This document shows, in pieces, positions 10,876-23,700 of a DNA stretch of 64,000 nt. Under the pieces are notes generated by a model. That model searched no databases, was not told the origin of the DNA, and saw nothing but the letters and a program-made list of their open reading frames with translations. Each line of letters starts with the position of its first letter. Positions within the stretch are counted from its first letter, which is position 1. The position numbers and the translations under genes were made by a program. This DNA comes from Ectocarpus siliculosus (taxonomy: Eukaryota; Sar; Phaeophyceae; Ectocarpales; Ectocarpaceae), in assembly GCA_000310025.1 (NCBI GenBank), contig FN649727.1, positions 3,834,108-3,898,107 of the forward strand, written 5' to 3'.

Positions 10876-13016
10876 ATGATACGTTCACGCAAGCAGCAGG
10901 AGCAGCAGCAGGAGCCAGAGAATGGCGCCACGGCGTCAAAACCTAACGGCACGGCGGTGGTACCATCAGATCCGTTAGCGGGGCTCAGCGAGTCCGAGCG
11001 CCTCGCTCTCTTGATACGCTTCGGTGCTGCCGCTGCCGGCCCAAAGGGGGGAGGCATGTGCGCCGCCATGTCCCACGGTCACAGCTTCCAGTCCAGCATC
11101 TTTCGCCTCCCGGCCAAGTGCTCGGCCTGCCACGAGCTCGTCTGGGGGCCGTTCACGCGCGGGTGCACCTGCCTGACCTGCTCGGTGACGGTCCACCGCT
11201 CGTGCACGGGGGCGGCGTCGCTGCCCCGGTGCCCGACGAAGGACGTGTTCGACGCCTTCTGTCGGTCGGAGCTCGGGCTTCCTCCTCCTCCTCCTCCGCC
11301 CGCCCCAGCGGCGACCGGCTCGCCATCGGCATCAGCATCGACTGCCACCGGCAGCGAGCAGGGCGCCGAAACACCGGGGGGAAGATCGCCCGCGAGCTGC
11401 GGTGGCGCCGGCGGTGGCGGAGCCGCCCATACGGGTGGCGACCTCGATGAATGGGCGACGGTCGACGGGACGAGCGCCCACTCAAACTCGGCTGCTGTAG
11501 GCCAACAGCAGCAGCAGCAGCAGCAGCAACCTTCCTCCGCCGCGTCTTGTGCGTTGCAAGACCTGGGGTCGTCGTTTTCCTGGAGCCCTCTTGGGCTCGG
11601 AGAGCGGAAGCGACCAACCTCGCCAGTGGTGAGCGAGCAACAGCAGCAAGAAGAACGTTCGGTCGTGGTCGTCCCTGCCGGAGATGCTGCTGCAGAGACC
11701 CGAACAGCACCAGGCGACGCTGGCGATACCGTGTCGGCGCTGGGGAACCAGGGAGCCAGCGGGGCCGTGCCAACCACCGCTACGGACCTAGCTGTCGCCG
11801 CCGATTCCTCTGCTTCTTCAACCACCGCTAGCATGGGGATCAGGGGTGTAACCAAGCTGAGCGTCGCCGGCGGCGTCGTCGGTGCCTTGTTTGGAGGCCC
11901 GGTTGGCGCCGTGTTCGGCCTCCAAGTCGGGGCTGTCCTCGGGGCGGGTAGGAGCGTGCAGCAAGGTCTTTGGCAGCGTATCGAGAAGAGCCGCAGGGAG
12001 GCCGGAGCGGAGGGGATAAGGCTGCCGAAGGGCGCGGATGGGTCGACGGCGGCGGCGGTGGTTGAGGAAACCGCCGCTCGCAAACCTCGAGACCTGTGGG
12101 CGCGTATCGCGGGAAAAGTCGAGAGCGAGCACCAGCCGACGATCTGGTACGATTTTGAATATGGATTTATGGTTTGGATTGAAAAAGCTACCGTAGCATT
12201 GCATAGTTTCGGCCTGGGTTAATTGTTTTTCGCTTGTTTTTTGGCAGCTGGGCTTAGGATACTGTAATTGGTACGTTTCTCTTTCCGGCAACACTTTTTG
12301 GTTGTTGCGGTCGCTGTCGCTGTTGTTGCTGTTGTCGTTTTTGTTGTTGTTGATGATAATGATGGTGTTTCGTTGAATCTGCGTATCACTTTTCCAAGCG
12401 GCTAAGATCGAGCTCCACTCAGCAGTCCTGCTACAGTGTTGAGATGCGAATTGCAGTACGAGGCTGCCGGTGCGCAAAGCCAAAGTGAATGACCGCAAGA
12501 CTCACTGTAAGATCAAGAGGTGCTCTAGCCTCCTACCCACGATTTAAGACCTCTGTCTGAACAATCGGAATTGACATCAAGAGATCCGTGTAGAATTACG
12601 AAGGAAGGCATGACCAGATACGGCATGGCGACAACATGGAGAATCAAGCAACAGCAGTATACCGTACAAGAAAAGGAAAGTAGTAATATAACAGGAACAG
12701 TCCAGGCTCGGTATCGTGGGGGTTCATATCGCGGGGTCCGCGGCAAGACCGTCGTGTAGTGTGTTGGGGTGTGCGCCGAACCACCCCCGTGTATTTGATT
12801 TTCGCTCGCGCTTCTTTTCTCCTCGACCCCCCCATGTTCCATTTTGCAGGGAGTTGGCCCCGGAACAGGAGAAGCTCCTGGAGCAAGGGGAGTGCAACGC
12901 GGGGGAGATGGCGATGTTCGTCGTGGGCAAGGTCCTCGCCGATGAAACCGCCATGCTCTTCCACCTGCACGCCGCCCTCCTCGCCGAGTTCCGCTCCCGG
13001 CACGACTCGTCGCGAA

Positions 13017-13063
<47 letters not shown>

Positions 13064-14806
13064 TGCACCCGGCCGGTCCCGATCAGGCGGCGCTCCAGCG
13101 ACACCGACATGGTCGCGCTCTTCCCTCGAAGCAGCGGCAGTCGACGGGGTCCCCCGGCCGCAGGGGCTGCGGGGGCCACCGCAGCGGCCGCTACCGACGA
13201 TGGCGGGTTTTTCGCGAGCACGCCCGGCCTGGAGAAGACGTTCAGCTTCGTAGAGGAGGCGGAGATTGTGGCGGGAGAGGGCAGCGATACTCCCGGCTCC
13301 GACGACGATGACGGGGACGGCCGGAGCAGCGCGGATGATGACGACGAGAGAAGCGGCGACAGGCGCGGCAGGCGGTTGCCCACCGCCACGCGCGCGCACC
13401 GGTGGAGCAAACCTGTGAGGTCGGAGGCGGCGGGGTTGGCTTCGGCCCCGGCAACGGCAGCGGTAGCGGTGACGGCCGGCAGGCGCTCATCGGTAGGCGC
13501 TGCTGCTTCTGCTGCTGCGGTTGCTTCAAGAGACTCGTGGCGAAGCAACTCGTCCCGCATGGATAGCTGGGTCCAGCTGGAAGGAGGCGTGTGCGGCAAC
13601 TGCGGCGGCAGAGTGGCGGGCAGACACTCGGCGAACGGCGGTGGTGGTAGTGGTAGTAGGTCGACGAGGGCGCTGGTGGGAGACGTCGAGGAGGATGAAG
13701 GCGGGCTCGGGGACGGCTGGGCCGCCGCCGAAGCCCCGGTGTGCTGGTGTCGGGACGAGGGAGGGCTTTCTGCTAGCCCCGAGGATGCGCCGATCAGCGT
13801 GCTTGCCAACGCCCCACCACCCCCTCGGCAAAACGCCGTAGGTGACGGAGGCGTAGCGGCAACAACGGGCGCGGACAGCGGGACGAAGCCTGACAAGACG
13901 GAGTCAGGAGCGGGAGCAGATCGAAACGGATTGGACCGCCCGCAGAACGGGTGCTGTCCCGCTGCTGGAGCTGGGGCGACAGCCGCCGCCGCCTCCACGG
14001 AGGCGGGAGGCGAGGACGAAGATGCGCGCGGCGACGACGACGCGCTGCGAGACGTCCACGGCGTACTCCGCGAGCTCACGCAGGCCGTGCTGGCGTGGTG
14101 CCCCCAGCTCACCTCGTCCCACGAGGCGCAGATCCAGGCGGTCAACTGCATCGACCAGCGGGTCTTCTCGGAGACGTACGGGCCGGTCTTCGGCCGCATC
14201 GCCTCCTCGGGGGCGGCCCGCGACGGCGACGCGTCCCTCGCCCGGCGCGTCCAGAGGGAGGAGCGCTCGAGGGCGGCGGCCGGCAGGCCGCCTCTGCTGT
14301 CGGCTTGCCGGCCGGAGGTGGTGTCCGCGCTGCGAGCAGCCGGCTCCGCGCGCACGGGCCGCGACAAGCTCGGGTTTCTCGTGCGGGCGGCGGAGAGGGT
14401 TAGCGACGCCCTCCCCGCGGAGCAGCGAACGACTGACGCGTTGATCTTCTCCGTGTGCCGGCACCTGGCGGCCGCAACGACGGCGGCGGTTGTCGCCGGC
14501 GGCGGCGGCGGGGATGATGACGCGCAGGCGGCGGCCTTGCCCCGGCCACACGCCGAGGTGGCTTTCGTGGAGCAGTTCATGCGCGACGAGTCGTGGGTGA
14601 TGGGGAAGGAGGGCTACGTGCTCACGACGGTGATCGCCGCCTTGCACGTGCTCAACAACCCGGAGCTGTCGGACGATATTTTCTTGGACGCGTCGCCACC
14701 GCCGCCGCCGCCGCCGCCGCCGCCGCGGCCGGTGCCGAACCACGAGGAAGGTGCCGCCGGCGGCTACGGCGACGTGTCGTTCGTTGTTGAGCATGTGTTG
14801 TTGTAG
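10876..14806 (+). CDS. C1-domain and VPS9-domain protein, predicted Rab5-type GEF
   Basis: The gene has two exons, 10876-12146 and 12850-14806; the intron starts GTACGA and ends TTTTGCAG, and the split codon TG|G restores Trp. The product is 1,075 residues. Residues about 69-120 form a C1 zinc finger with the full H-X12-C-X2-C-X13-C-X2-C-X4-H-X2-C spacing, the diacylglycerol/phorbol-type fold. Residues about 319-362 are a glycine zipper (AGGVVGALFGGPVGAVFG) that could sit in or on a membrane. Residues from about 820 resemble the helical bundle of Rabex-5, and about 921-1027 are a VPS9 domain with GRDKLGFLVRAAERV, TTDALIFSV and GKEGYVLTTVIAAL. The Asp and Tyr important for GDP release in Rabex-5 are present. 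VPS9 proteins activate Rab5-family GTPases on early endosomes. Poly-Gln, poly-Gly and poly-Pro tracts link the domains. The ATG at 10876 is chosen because only non-ATG starts lie upstream in frame. Confidence 0.85.
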
Positions 14807-17222
14807 CATAATAGAGGGCCGGCGGTGTGTGTGACGTTCGGCCGCACGAAGCATATGAGTGGTGGTACGAATCGTGTAAATATTACATTTGGGCGAGCTT
14901 CGTAAAATTTGGGTCGTACGTAGGCTCTTCTTGCCCATGCTCTTAGACGCTATGCATACGCAGTACGAAAAATGGACGATTGTTTCGCATTTACTTTGAC
15001 AAGCGGCCTGCAATGAATATGTGTCCGACCGTGGATGTACGTGTACCGAGGGCACGCTCTGTTTGTTGTGGTCAGCGGGCGAGCGTTCGCCAAAATCTTC
15101 GAGGGGAAATTCGCACGGCCCCATGCCCCGCTAACGGGATATATATCATAAGTACTACATACCGCTGCCGCTGCACGGTCGTTAGTGATGCTTATCAAAC
15201 GCACCAGCCGGCAAGAGACGGACAAAAGACGATAGATCATCTACACCGGGACCTGACTCTGGCTCGGGCCAGGTGGGGTGGGATTGCCCTCATCTCGTGT
15301 CCTTCTCGCGTTGTACACGCAAAGTTTGCGGGGGGTTCACTCCTGTTCTTGAGTGTGTTTTGTTTGGGCGCCAAGGAGGGCACGCACCTCCAGGTGCAAC
15401 ATTCGCTTGGTGCGTTGCTGCGCTGAAGAGAGAGAGTATCTTGTGTGAGGAAAAAATGACGGGAGGCCTGCTCTCCTGGCACGTCAACATGGTGGTGGGC
15501 TTGTGTTCTCCGCTACATACATGTTGGCCATGCTCGTGAGAAGTTGTTGTCTTGTTGTTGGCAGGAGATGCAGGTGTTGGGGTCATGCTCCAGATCGATG
15601 GTGGTCAACGATCTCGACCTGATTATTTGATGCCTCGATTCGTGCAACGTGTACTCATCGGGACTATCGAACTCGGGAGAGTCCCGTTTCATGTCTCAAA
15701 ATGTATTTTCGTCCAGCACTTAACTACACTACAAAACCGCACGTTCCTTTTCAAACACCCAAAGCCAGCATAGAAACAAGGCAGGGGAAACTATAGAAAA
15801 AATAAAAATACCGTTCACCGATGGCGCTGGATACCCCCGCCCCCCAGGGCCTGGTCCGGTGAGAACCCGGCGTGCTCCGTCCCGGCTTTGTAGGGATGCG
15901 AGGTCAATGGTCTAACGACTACGGCATGCACGACTATGAGTACACCCCCCCCCCCCCTGTGTGCCTCTCAATAATTTCGATTTTCCATAGCGGTTGCTAC
16001 AACGGAAGGGGCGCGTTCCGCTACAAGCCAAAGGAACGCTTGGGGCCGCTGAACACCCCTTCCTCCTCCACTGGGGGAGAGACCATTGGGCTTTAACAAA
16101 AACCTAATTATGCCCACGTGTGAGGTGCATCTATCTGCGTTAAAAGCAGTGCATCTGCGTTACAAGCATGCAGCAAGCACGTTTGTTTCTCCTCCCCCCG
16201 CACAACCCCGGCGCTGTTCTGGAAAATCGCTGCTGGTACAGGAACATGCACGCGTGAAGAAGACATCACTTCTACTACGAACTATGGATATGTTTATTCT
16301 GGCCGACAGAGGCGCTACAAGCACAAAACTGCTGCGACCACTCATGGGAAACATGGACAACGAGAAGCGAAAATCACCGTATACAACGTCACAAACACAC
16401 ATCAATGGCTACCCCGAGTGGTGAATGGGAACTAACCCAGCGTTGGAAAGAGGTCACAACGCGTACGACTTATTGTTTAAGAGAATAACAACTACGACAA
16501 TGACAAATAACAGTAGCAGAACAGCCCAAAGAGCTTACGACGAAACTACCACATACATACATGCTAAAATAAACAACACGCGCTGGTCGGAGCAAAGGGG
16601 GGGAGAGGAGGTCAAGACCCTCCTTGCTTGCCTGCGCGCACCCCAAAGCAAAGCCGTAGTAGCCAAAACATCAGGCTCATCGCATCGCGGCCACGTCAAC
16701 ACACAATCGGAGTGCTTCTAAACCCCTTCGCCCCCCCGCCCTACTCCCCCGGCGACGTCCTGCTGACGGCTCACCCGCACACCACCGGTCCACAACCGCA
16801 GTGCTAGCAGGAACAAAAACAACAGCCCTAAGGTGTTTGATTATTATCCGTGCCATGGTCGACGGTGGGGCCGGCGGCCGGTACCGCAACTGCAGCAGCA
16901 ACACACGAGACAAGCAGAGAGGCTGCGCCGTGAGAAAATTCCCTTCCCTCCACAATTATCAAGACGTTCAGAAGCGGTGCCCGGCGGCGGCAAAAACGCC
17001 TTCCGCAAATTGACGAAACGCGTAGCAGTCGTGCCGGCGGTCGTAAACCGCCTTCCACAACTAAAAAAAAACGTTTTACAAGCGGCGCAAACCGCCTTGC
17101 ACAACAAAACGAATCGTTTAGCAGCGATGACCGGCGGTGGTAAACCGCTTTCCACAATTGACGAACCGATGAGAAGCGGTAAACGGCGGTGGTGCACCGC
17201 CTTCCACAATGGAACGGACCGT
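14807..17222. other. Intergenic region with repeats, no supported gene
   Basis: The region lies between the stop codons of two convergent genes. It holds a poly-C-tailed tRNA-like repeat (15849-15957) and a degenerate tandem array at the right end. Short ORFs here show no domain, codon bias or splice support. Terminators and poly-A signals cannot be assigned with confidence. Confidence 0.6.
15849..15957 (+). repeat. Poly-C-tailed tRNA-like dispersed repeat, copy 2
   Basis: This copy is close to copy 1 but truncated on the left. It contains CCTGGTCCGGTGAGAAC, GCTTTGTAGGGATGCGAGG and ACGACTACGGCATGCACGAC and ends in a C run at about 15957. It lies between genes. Confidence 0.65.
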
Positions 17223-17245
17223 TTAGTAGCGGTGCCCGGCGGTGA
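16970..17245. repeat. Degenerate ~52-bp tandem array
   Basis: Five to six units share GCGGTGCCCGGCGG, a GTAAACCGCCTTCCACAA-like core and ACGAA...CGTTT. It abuts and slightly overlaps the stop codon of the calponin-homology gene, so it probably forms part of its 3' untranslated region. On the minus strand it stays open over a long stretch, giving repeats such as LWKAVYHRR, but I read this as incidental. Confidence 0.7.
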
Positions 17246-18854
17246 ACCGCGACGATGCGCCCGTCTTGTCCCCCGAGGCCCCCGCGTACTCCGCGCCGAA
17301 GGTCGGGCCGCTCTTCGCGATGTGGGAACGGTCCATCGTGTTTGCACTGCCCATGGTCCAGCCGCTGGTCCCCGCACGGTCCCCGGTCCCCGACTGCGCC
17401 GCCCCGAAGGTCGCCCCCGTCTTGATAACCGTCGCGCGCTCCATGGTCTTGCTCGACCCCGCAAGCAGGTTGGACATGGCCCCCGAGCTGTTCCGCAGCT
17501 GTTTGTATTTTTGGGGAAGATCGATGGGACATGCCGCGCAAGGCGGTGCGGTGCATTCACGCAAACCGGCGCGATGCGGCAGCATAGGCGATGGAGCGGG
17601 TCCATAGGGAAAAGGAAGGGGCCGGTGGTGTATTCACTGTCGTGTAGTTGTGCAGCTGGGGCGGACCGCGTTTGGCGTACACGCACACGCGCTAACTAGG
17701 TATCGCGCGCACAGGCACACAAAAACACAAGCCCGGAATCGAGAAAGTGCAACCAACTGGCGTGTGGCAACAGTCAGCTTCAGTGGCTGAATTGGTAACC
17801 CATTATCCGCCACTGCTATCCATTCATCATCATGGCGTGGTACGGGCACGGAAGCAAACAACGATGGCGATCTCTCGGAGCAGAGGGGGTGGGGGGCTAC
17901 AACTTCGATTGCGAGTGCAGAGGCAGCGAGAGCGGCTATTATAGGCGACGCCTGCGGAAGCCAAGAGAAAAGAGTACCGTACCTGCTGTTGCTGCTGCTC
18001 CTCGGTCCACTCGCGCTTGTTGGCCTCCGTCTGCTTGATGCCAAGGCGAGGCCCATTGTACTCCGGACAGCTGTTCTGAACCGTTTGCCCCAGAGCGTGC
18101 TATAGTGGAAGCGGAAGCGGTGTTGCACGAGAGGGAGGGGGGGGGGTAGAGAAGGGGGGAGGGAGAGAAGCAGGGAGGGCGGGGAGGCAGGGAGGGAGGC
18201 AGGGAGATAAGCAGTGGCAGAGACAGAGGGGCAGAGAGGGAAACCAGGGGGGAATGTTTCGGCATTGGCGATGTTATCTGTGCTCAAATTCACGTTCTCT
18301 TATTCTAAACGTGATGGCACTCTGATGAACAGACCTTTCTTATTGCACATCAACACCGGGAGGCGGGGAAGAGAGGGTAGAGATTAGACAGCGTCAAGAC
18401 TATGACTAGAACCAAGTTGACGAGTGTCTACGATACTTCCCGAAAAGGTATCGACTGGAGACCCGGATTTATTGTTCCGGTGTGTACAATCGTGCCGCAA
18501 ACACCAGCACACGCGAGAGAACAGCGCTTCCGGCATACAAAACGACTCTTGCGAAAATCCCCAAGACGTGGTCGACACATCTATAACGCTCACACGCCAA
18601 ACCGTATGTACGTGCCAGCAACGAAGGTGCACAGAAACAGCAAAAAAAAATGCACAACATCACGCTCAATTGTCAGCATGCTGTCGGTTCGTCCACGGCA
18701 GGACCTCACCAGGCATCGGACGACGAGCCCGAGATCTTTGCCTTCGTAGAGGTCGACGGTTTCGAACAGAGAGTGCTCCGCTACGCCGACGGCCCTGCAA
18801 GCTTTCAAGAAGTTGGACACGTTCTCCATCTGGACGAAGTGAATAAACCACACG

Positions 18855-18886
<32 letters not shown>

Positions 18887-19440
18887 GCAGGAACGAAAGG
18901 CAGAGCGGCAATAGCGACGCGGAACACGGGCAACAACAGCAGTCGGTGAGACTAATTGGACGAATGAAGGTGCTTGTCTGTCCCTGGCACGAGAGAGGTA
19001 TGCATACGCGCCTTTTATTTTCCATCACATACGGCGGTATCGGCAACAGAAGGCCTCACGCCTTTGCGGGGGTGGAATTCACTCGACGCGACACTCTCGG
19101 CGCAATGAACTTCTGTGATACACAAAACTCGGACATGTCAGCGCTCCTCTTTCCTCCCCCCCCACCCCCCCCCCAGCACCGGGTTGGAAGGGCATCCTTG
19201 AGTCGTTCACTCTCCGCACGGCTCCCGGCTTGATCTGGTTGATTAGCAGGCACAGCTTTCCTCCCGTCCTTCAGCTCCTCCCCGAACCCTTCCGCGAAGC
19301 GTTCCCCCGTCACGTCCTCGAATCCACTCCTGCGCCTCCGCCTCCGCGTCGTAGTCGTAGTTTGCCTCCCGCCTGGCCGCCAGCTCCGCGTCCAGCCCGT
19401 AGCCGCCGCCCCGGCCACCCGTGGGCGACCGGCGGGGAGA

Positions 19441-19485
<45 letters not shown>

Positions 19486-20667
19486 TCGCCGTCGCCGCCG
19501 ACAACGGAGGGGGGGGCTCGGAAGGCGACACGGCCCTTGGCGCCCCGGACACCTGCTGACGAACTCCATTTGATGGTGACGAGGTTTTCTTGTAAGACCG
19601 CGCCGGGGATTGGGGGCGAGCCGAGTGCTGCTGCCCGTTGCCAGTGGCGGCACCGCCATACGGCGGCGCGGGCCGGTGAGGGGGTGACTTGGAGCCGGAG
19701 GTTTGCCGACAAGAACCGTTCGCAGCTGGCCCGGAGCGGCTGCCGCCGCCGCCGCCGCCGCCATTGCGAGGGCTTACCGACCCGCCGCCGCTACTGTCGG
19801 TAACCTGTACCGTCTCCGTAAACCTGGAGGAGAGGACGTCGCGGTAGGCGGGCGGCGGCGACGTCGCCGCCGCTACCGCAGGCCGGGTCTCGCTCGAACC
19901 CCACCGTTGAGCGGTACCGTTGTACGGTGGCGGCGGGGGCGGCGATCCTCCTTGCTCTCCGGCGGCGCCACTGGTTGCCTTGACAGCAGTATGATCAAAC
20001 GCCGGCGGCGCCGGCGCTGCCGCTGCCGCTGCCGGCGCTGCCGCTGCTGCCGCTGCCGCTGCCGGCGCTACCGCCGCCACGCGGGGGGGTGCCCTCGAAA
20101 CCGGCTTCAATCCCAAGTGCGGGCCTCCGAATTCGGGGCAGTTCTTTTGGACGGTCCCTCCCAGGGCGTGCTGTTTTGTTCGTAGGGGGCGAAAACGGAG
20201 TGACCGACGGGGGGTTCATTTCACGGAATTTAATCTCAAACGCAGGCACCGCGTGGAGAGGGGCTGCGGGCATGACAGCAGTGTTCTTGTTGCGGAGTAG
20301 TTGGCGAAAATTGAGCAAGCTCGGGAAGGACACGCTTGTCGAATGATATTGAGGAGTGAGCCAAGGCAGGACAAACATCATTAAAATAACCTAAATACCG
20401 CATCCTCGTGCACTCGCTGGATACCAGCGTTTTCCACGTGTGAATCGAGCCTTAGACTTCCCACCGCAACTGCACACATAATACTCCCGGCGCCTTCCCG
20501 ATCTACTACTGCTGTATTCAGGATTCACCCCTCTCTACGCGCACATGCGCATGTCTTCCAAGAACACGTTGAGAACCAGCACCAGCACACTGCCCTATCT
20601 TGACTCGTATGGTACCTCGTAGTTTTTTTTTTGACACATGGACCGGCAGTTGCGTGCATGCAGCGAG

Positions 20668-20709
<42 letters not shown>

Positions 20710-23700
20710 TCCCCCAGCATCCTCACCCTGCTTAAAACTACTTTCACGCACCAAGTCCTCGTATCGTGGAACACTGCTGCAGCTGTGCTGCAGGACAGGC
20801 AGGCAGGCACAAAATGGGCCACACGCACAAACACCTTGTCGCAGCACTACTCCGCGTCTCTGCCGTGAGTGACAAGGACCTTGCTCGCCTGTGGGGCAGG
20901 CATGGCATCAGGCCCAACAATTTGCAACCTCTCTGCTCTCCTGCCCTCGAACAGGTTTCGCCCCACCATCAGCAAACAAAGACAAACAAACACATTCCGC
21001 GCTGCTCGAGGTGGCACCCGGGCGCTTGCGGTCTTCTGTTGTGGTGTACAACACAGCATCGATACAGCAGTTTTAGGTTCGTTTGTAGAGTCTGCCTTCA
21101 TCAAGATACCAGGTATGTAACAGGGGCGATGTCTGCGAACGTCCCCAACGAACGGTTTCAAGTCCGTTACATCGGAGACTTTCGGCGTCGAGGATTGGTC
21201 CCCGGAACGCTGCTTCATTTCTCACAAGTAGGAAATGTCAAAAAATTCGAAAAGTCAAGCTCCAGTCTATGTAAATGAACACACATAGTTCCCGGAGAGC
21301 AAGCAAATATAGCAGCCATGTCTCGGCCACCACCCGCGCGCACCAAACATACGTACAGCGTACACAAGTACCTAAATGCTGACTCTGCGGTGTAGGTTCT
21401 CAAAAAACAAGAAGAATCCAATCCTCTACAGTACGGTGTTTGCGAACATCTGATTCTGGCCTTGCCTTGGTCTTTTTTATCCCCCCGAGCGCCGAAGTCC
21501 GATGGATCTTTAGGAATATGGTATTTTGCTTTCGCGAATTGCCCCCAAAGACCCGAGAAAAGCTCCGATTTTGTCTTGCTCAGTTTTGTCTTTGAAATAA
21601 CATTTTTTCATTGGCCTACACACCCCGAGATACTCCCGCCGTCCTCCCGACACACGCCGCGCCATCCCGTGGAGCTGCCCAACACACACAACACACAACT
21701 CGGTCGTCATAGGCGACACCATGGCGAGCCAACTACAGCAGTACCGCCAGACAGGCAGTCAGACAGACGTCACTGCACCGCAGACCCGGTGCGCATTGCA
21801 TGATGCCGACATGGTGCAACTTTTGCGTCATCTTAGATGTATATGTGTGAACCGAAGCACCGCTCTTCTACATGCATGCTCGTGAGCGATACATCAAGCC
21901 GCGGCGTGAGGAGGGTGAGGCGGTGAGGCGGGCGGCATAGATCTCAGGAGTGCGGCACAGGTGGTGGAGGCGGAGGTGATGGGGTAAGGGATGCTTCAAG
22001 CGGCGTGGGAGCGTGAGGAGCTGCAGCGCGTGCGTCCTGTGGACAGTGCTGCAGTGCTTCGTTTGACGGGGAGATCGACTCCGTCGACGACTGACTGCGA
22101 TGTGTATCACAACTTGTGCGCGTGCTGAAGGGGCACACACATGCATGCCGCCTCCGCTGTCTGCGGCGCTACGCTTCCCATGCAATCCCGGCAACTGAAC
22201 TTGGCCGCCTGTTCATGAGTACGTTGCTCCACCAGTATTCTCGCCATGACTTCCTTAGTTAGCTGGGGGTGTGGGTGCAGTAGAGTAGTAGTAGCCTTGT
22301 TGGGGTGGAGGCGAAAGCTCGAAAATAAATATGTTGTTGTGTTCCGAGTCGGCTCAACCATCTGTCTGCCGCCGCCGGCAAAGGGGCTCCGTCGTATTGA
22401 ACGCAACGTTCTTGGAAATTTCCGCGTACTCAAGACCGATAAAAGTCACACTCCAGTCTTCGCAAGCAGTTTTGAAACACGATTCCGGTCTTGGTTTTGG
22501 ACTTGCTTCCGACTTCCAAGACCAAGACCTGAGATCAGTCCGCAAACACCCTAAAGTATCGGTGGGAAAGAGCCAAAAATATTCTAAATGGATGGCATGC
22601 ACCGTTCAACTGCTGTGAGGAAGGAACTTCTGCCGATCCTCGAACGGAATCTTAACGAGGATACGAGGATAGTCCCCTGTGTGACCGAACAGGTTCTGAC
22701 AAGCTTGTCGAACCGGGCTGCAATGAGCCTAGGAAGGAGTGTACAGGAGGTCGAGAGAAGCGCGTCGGTTATCATTGTTGTGCAACGCCTGTTGAAGCAG
22801 CGACAAGGGTAAATGAACTGGCTGTTCCGTCCGTTCGGGGTCCCCCGAGAAAATGTGGAACACATTCACTTTCAAGCATCTTTCTTTCACAAACCTCGAA
22901 CGGTTATACAGCAGTAGTCTACAGCAGTCTTGTCTAGACTGCTGTAGTCTTGTCTAGACTGCTGTAGACTAATCTAGTCCGAGACCCTTGGGGAGGGGTA
23001 CGCAATATAGGTGAAGCGAGCGAGGGAAACGAAACTGCCTTGGTGGGTGGCAAAAGCTGTGGGAACAAACAGCAGTGGTGTCCGACAAGTGCAGCAGAAA
23101 CATGCCACGTGCATTTTTGTGCTCTCCGTGTGCTACTGCTGTATGTATCGCTTACCAAACATTTCACCACGAGGCCCACATCCTTCCCTTCGTAAAGGTC
23201 CACCGTTTCGAAAAGAGAGTACTCCGGCACTCCAATCGCTCTACACCCACGGATGAAGTTGCTGATGTTCTCCATCTGTGCGCAGCAGACACGACAACAA
23301 CAAAAAGAGCGGTGCGAGAGAGCGTTCAAAGAGCAAGAAGAGCTGCCATTGGGTACTTCACACCCAAAGGGCGGGGGTGCATCGGCTATCGACAAGTGGG
23401 ATGAACCGTCCCACGCGAGTCTCCCACCTCACAACATATCTTCAAAACCCTTGGGTGTGGCGGCAGAGCAACTTCATGTCCTCCCCTTGAGCCCCGCTGG
23501 TTTTGCCGTTTGCGAAGAACAAGAAACAGACCACAGGCTGGTCCAGGGTCTTCCAAAAAAACGCTTCACACACAAAACCAGCGCACCTGCTTGAACTTTT
23601 GGCCTTCTTTGAACGGGTTGACCCTGCGCACGCTCGAAGGCTTGATGGTGTTCAGGAGCTTGCAGAGACGGACGCCATCGCGCAGGCCGTCCGCAAAGTC

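Larger units (their letters stand above)
20171..23155 (-). other. Long intron of the CH gene
   Basis: A ~3-kb minus-strand intron: donor GTAAGC at 23155, acceptor AACAG at about 20171. It contains a (GA)n microsatellite and the palindromic cluster at 22905-22980. No nested gene is supported; the 74-residue plus ORF at 22588-22812 has no recognisable domain. Confidence 0.6.

Noticed and set aside
11079-12083. 334-residue minus-strand open frame
   Set aside because: It is a shadow of the C1-domain exon with poly-Ala and poly-Cys runs from CAG repeats.
12724-14580. 618-residue open frame on the minus strand opposite the C1-VPS9 gene
   Set aside because: It is an antisense shadow of GC-rich repeat-bearing coding sequence, rich in Ser/Ala/Pro, with no domain; the plus strand has a clear VPS9 domain.
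22588-22812. 74-residue plus-strand ORF in the CH-gene intron
   Set aside because: It has no domain, no splice context and no similar neighbour; chance length.
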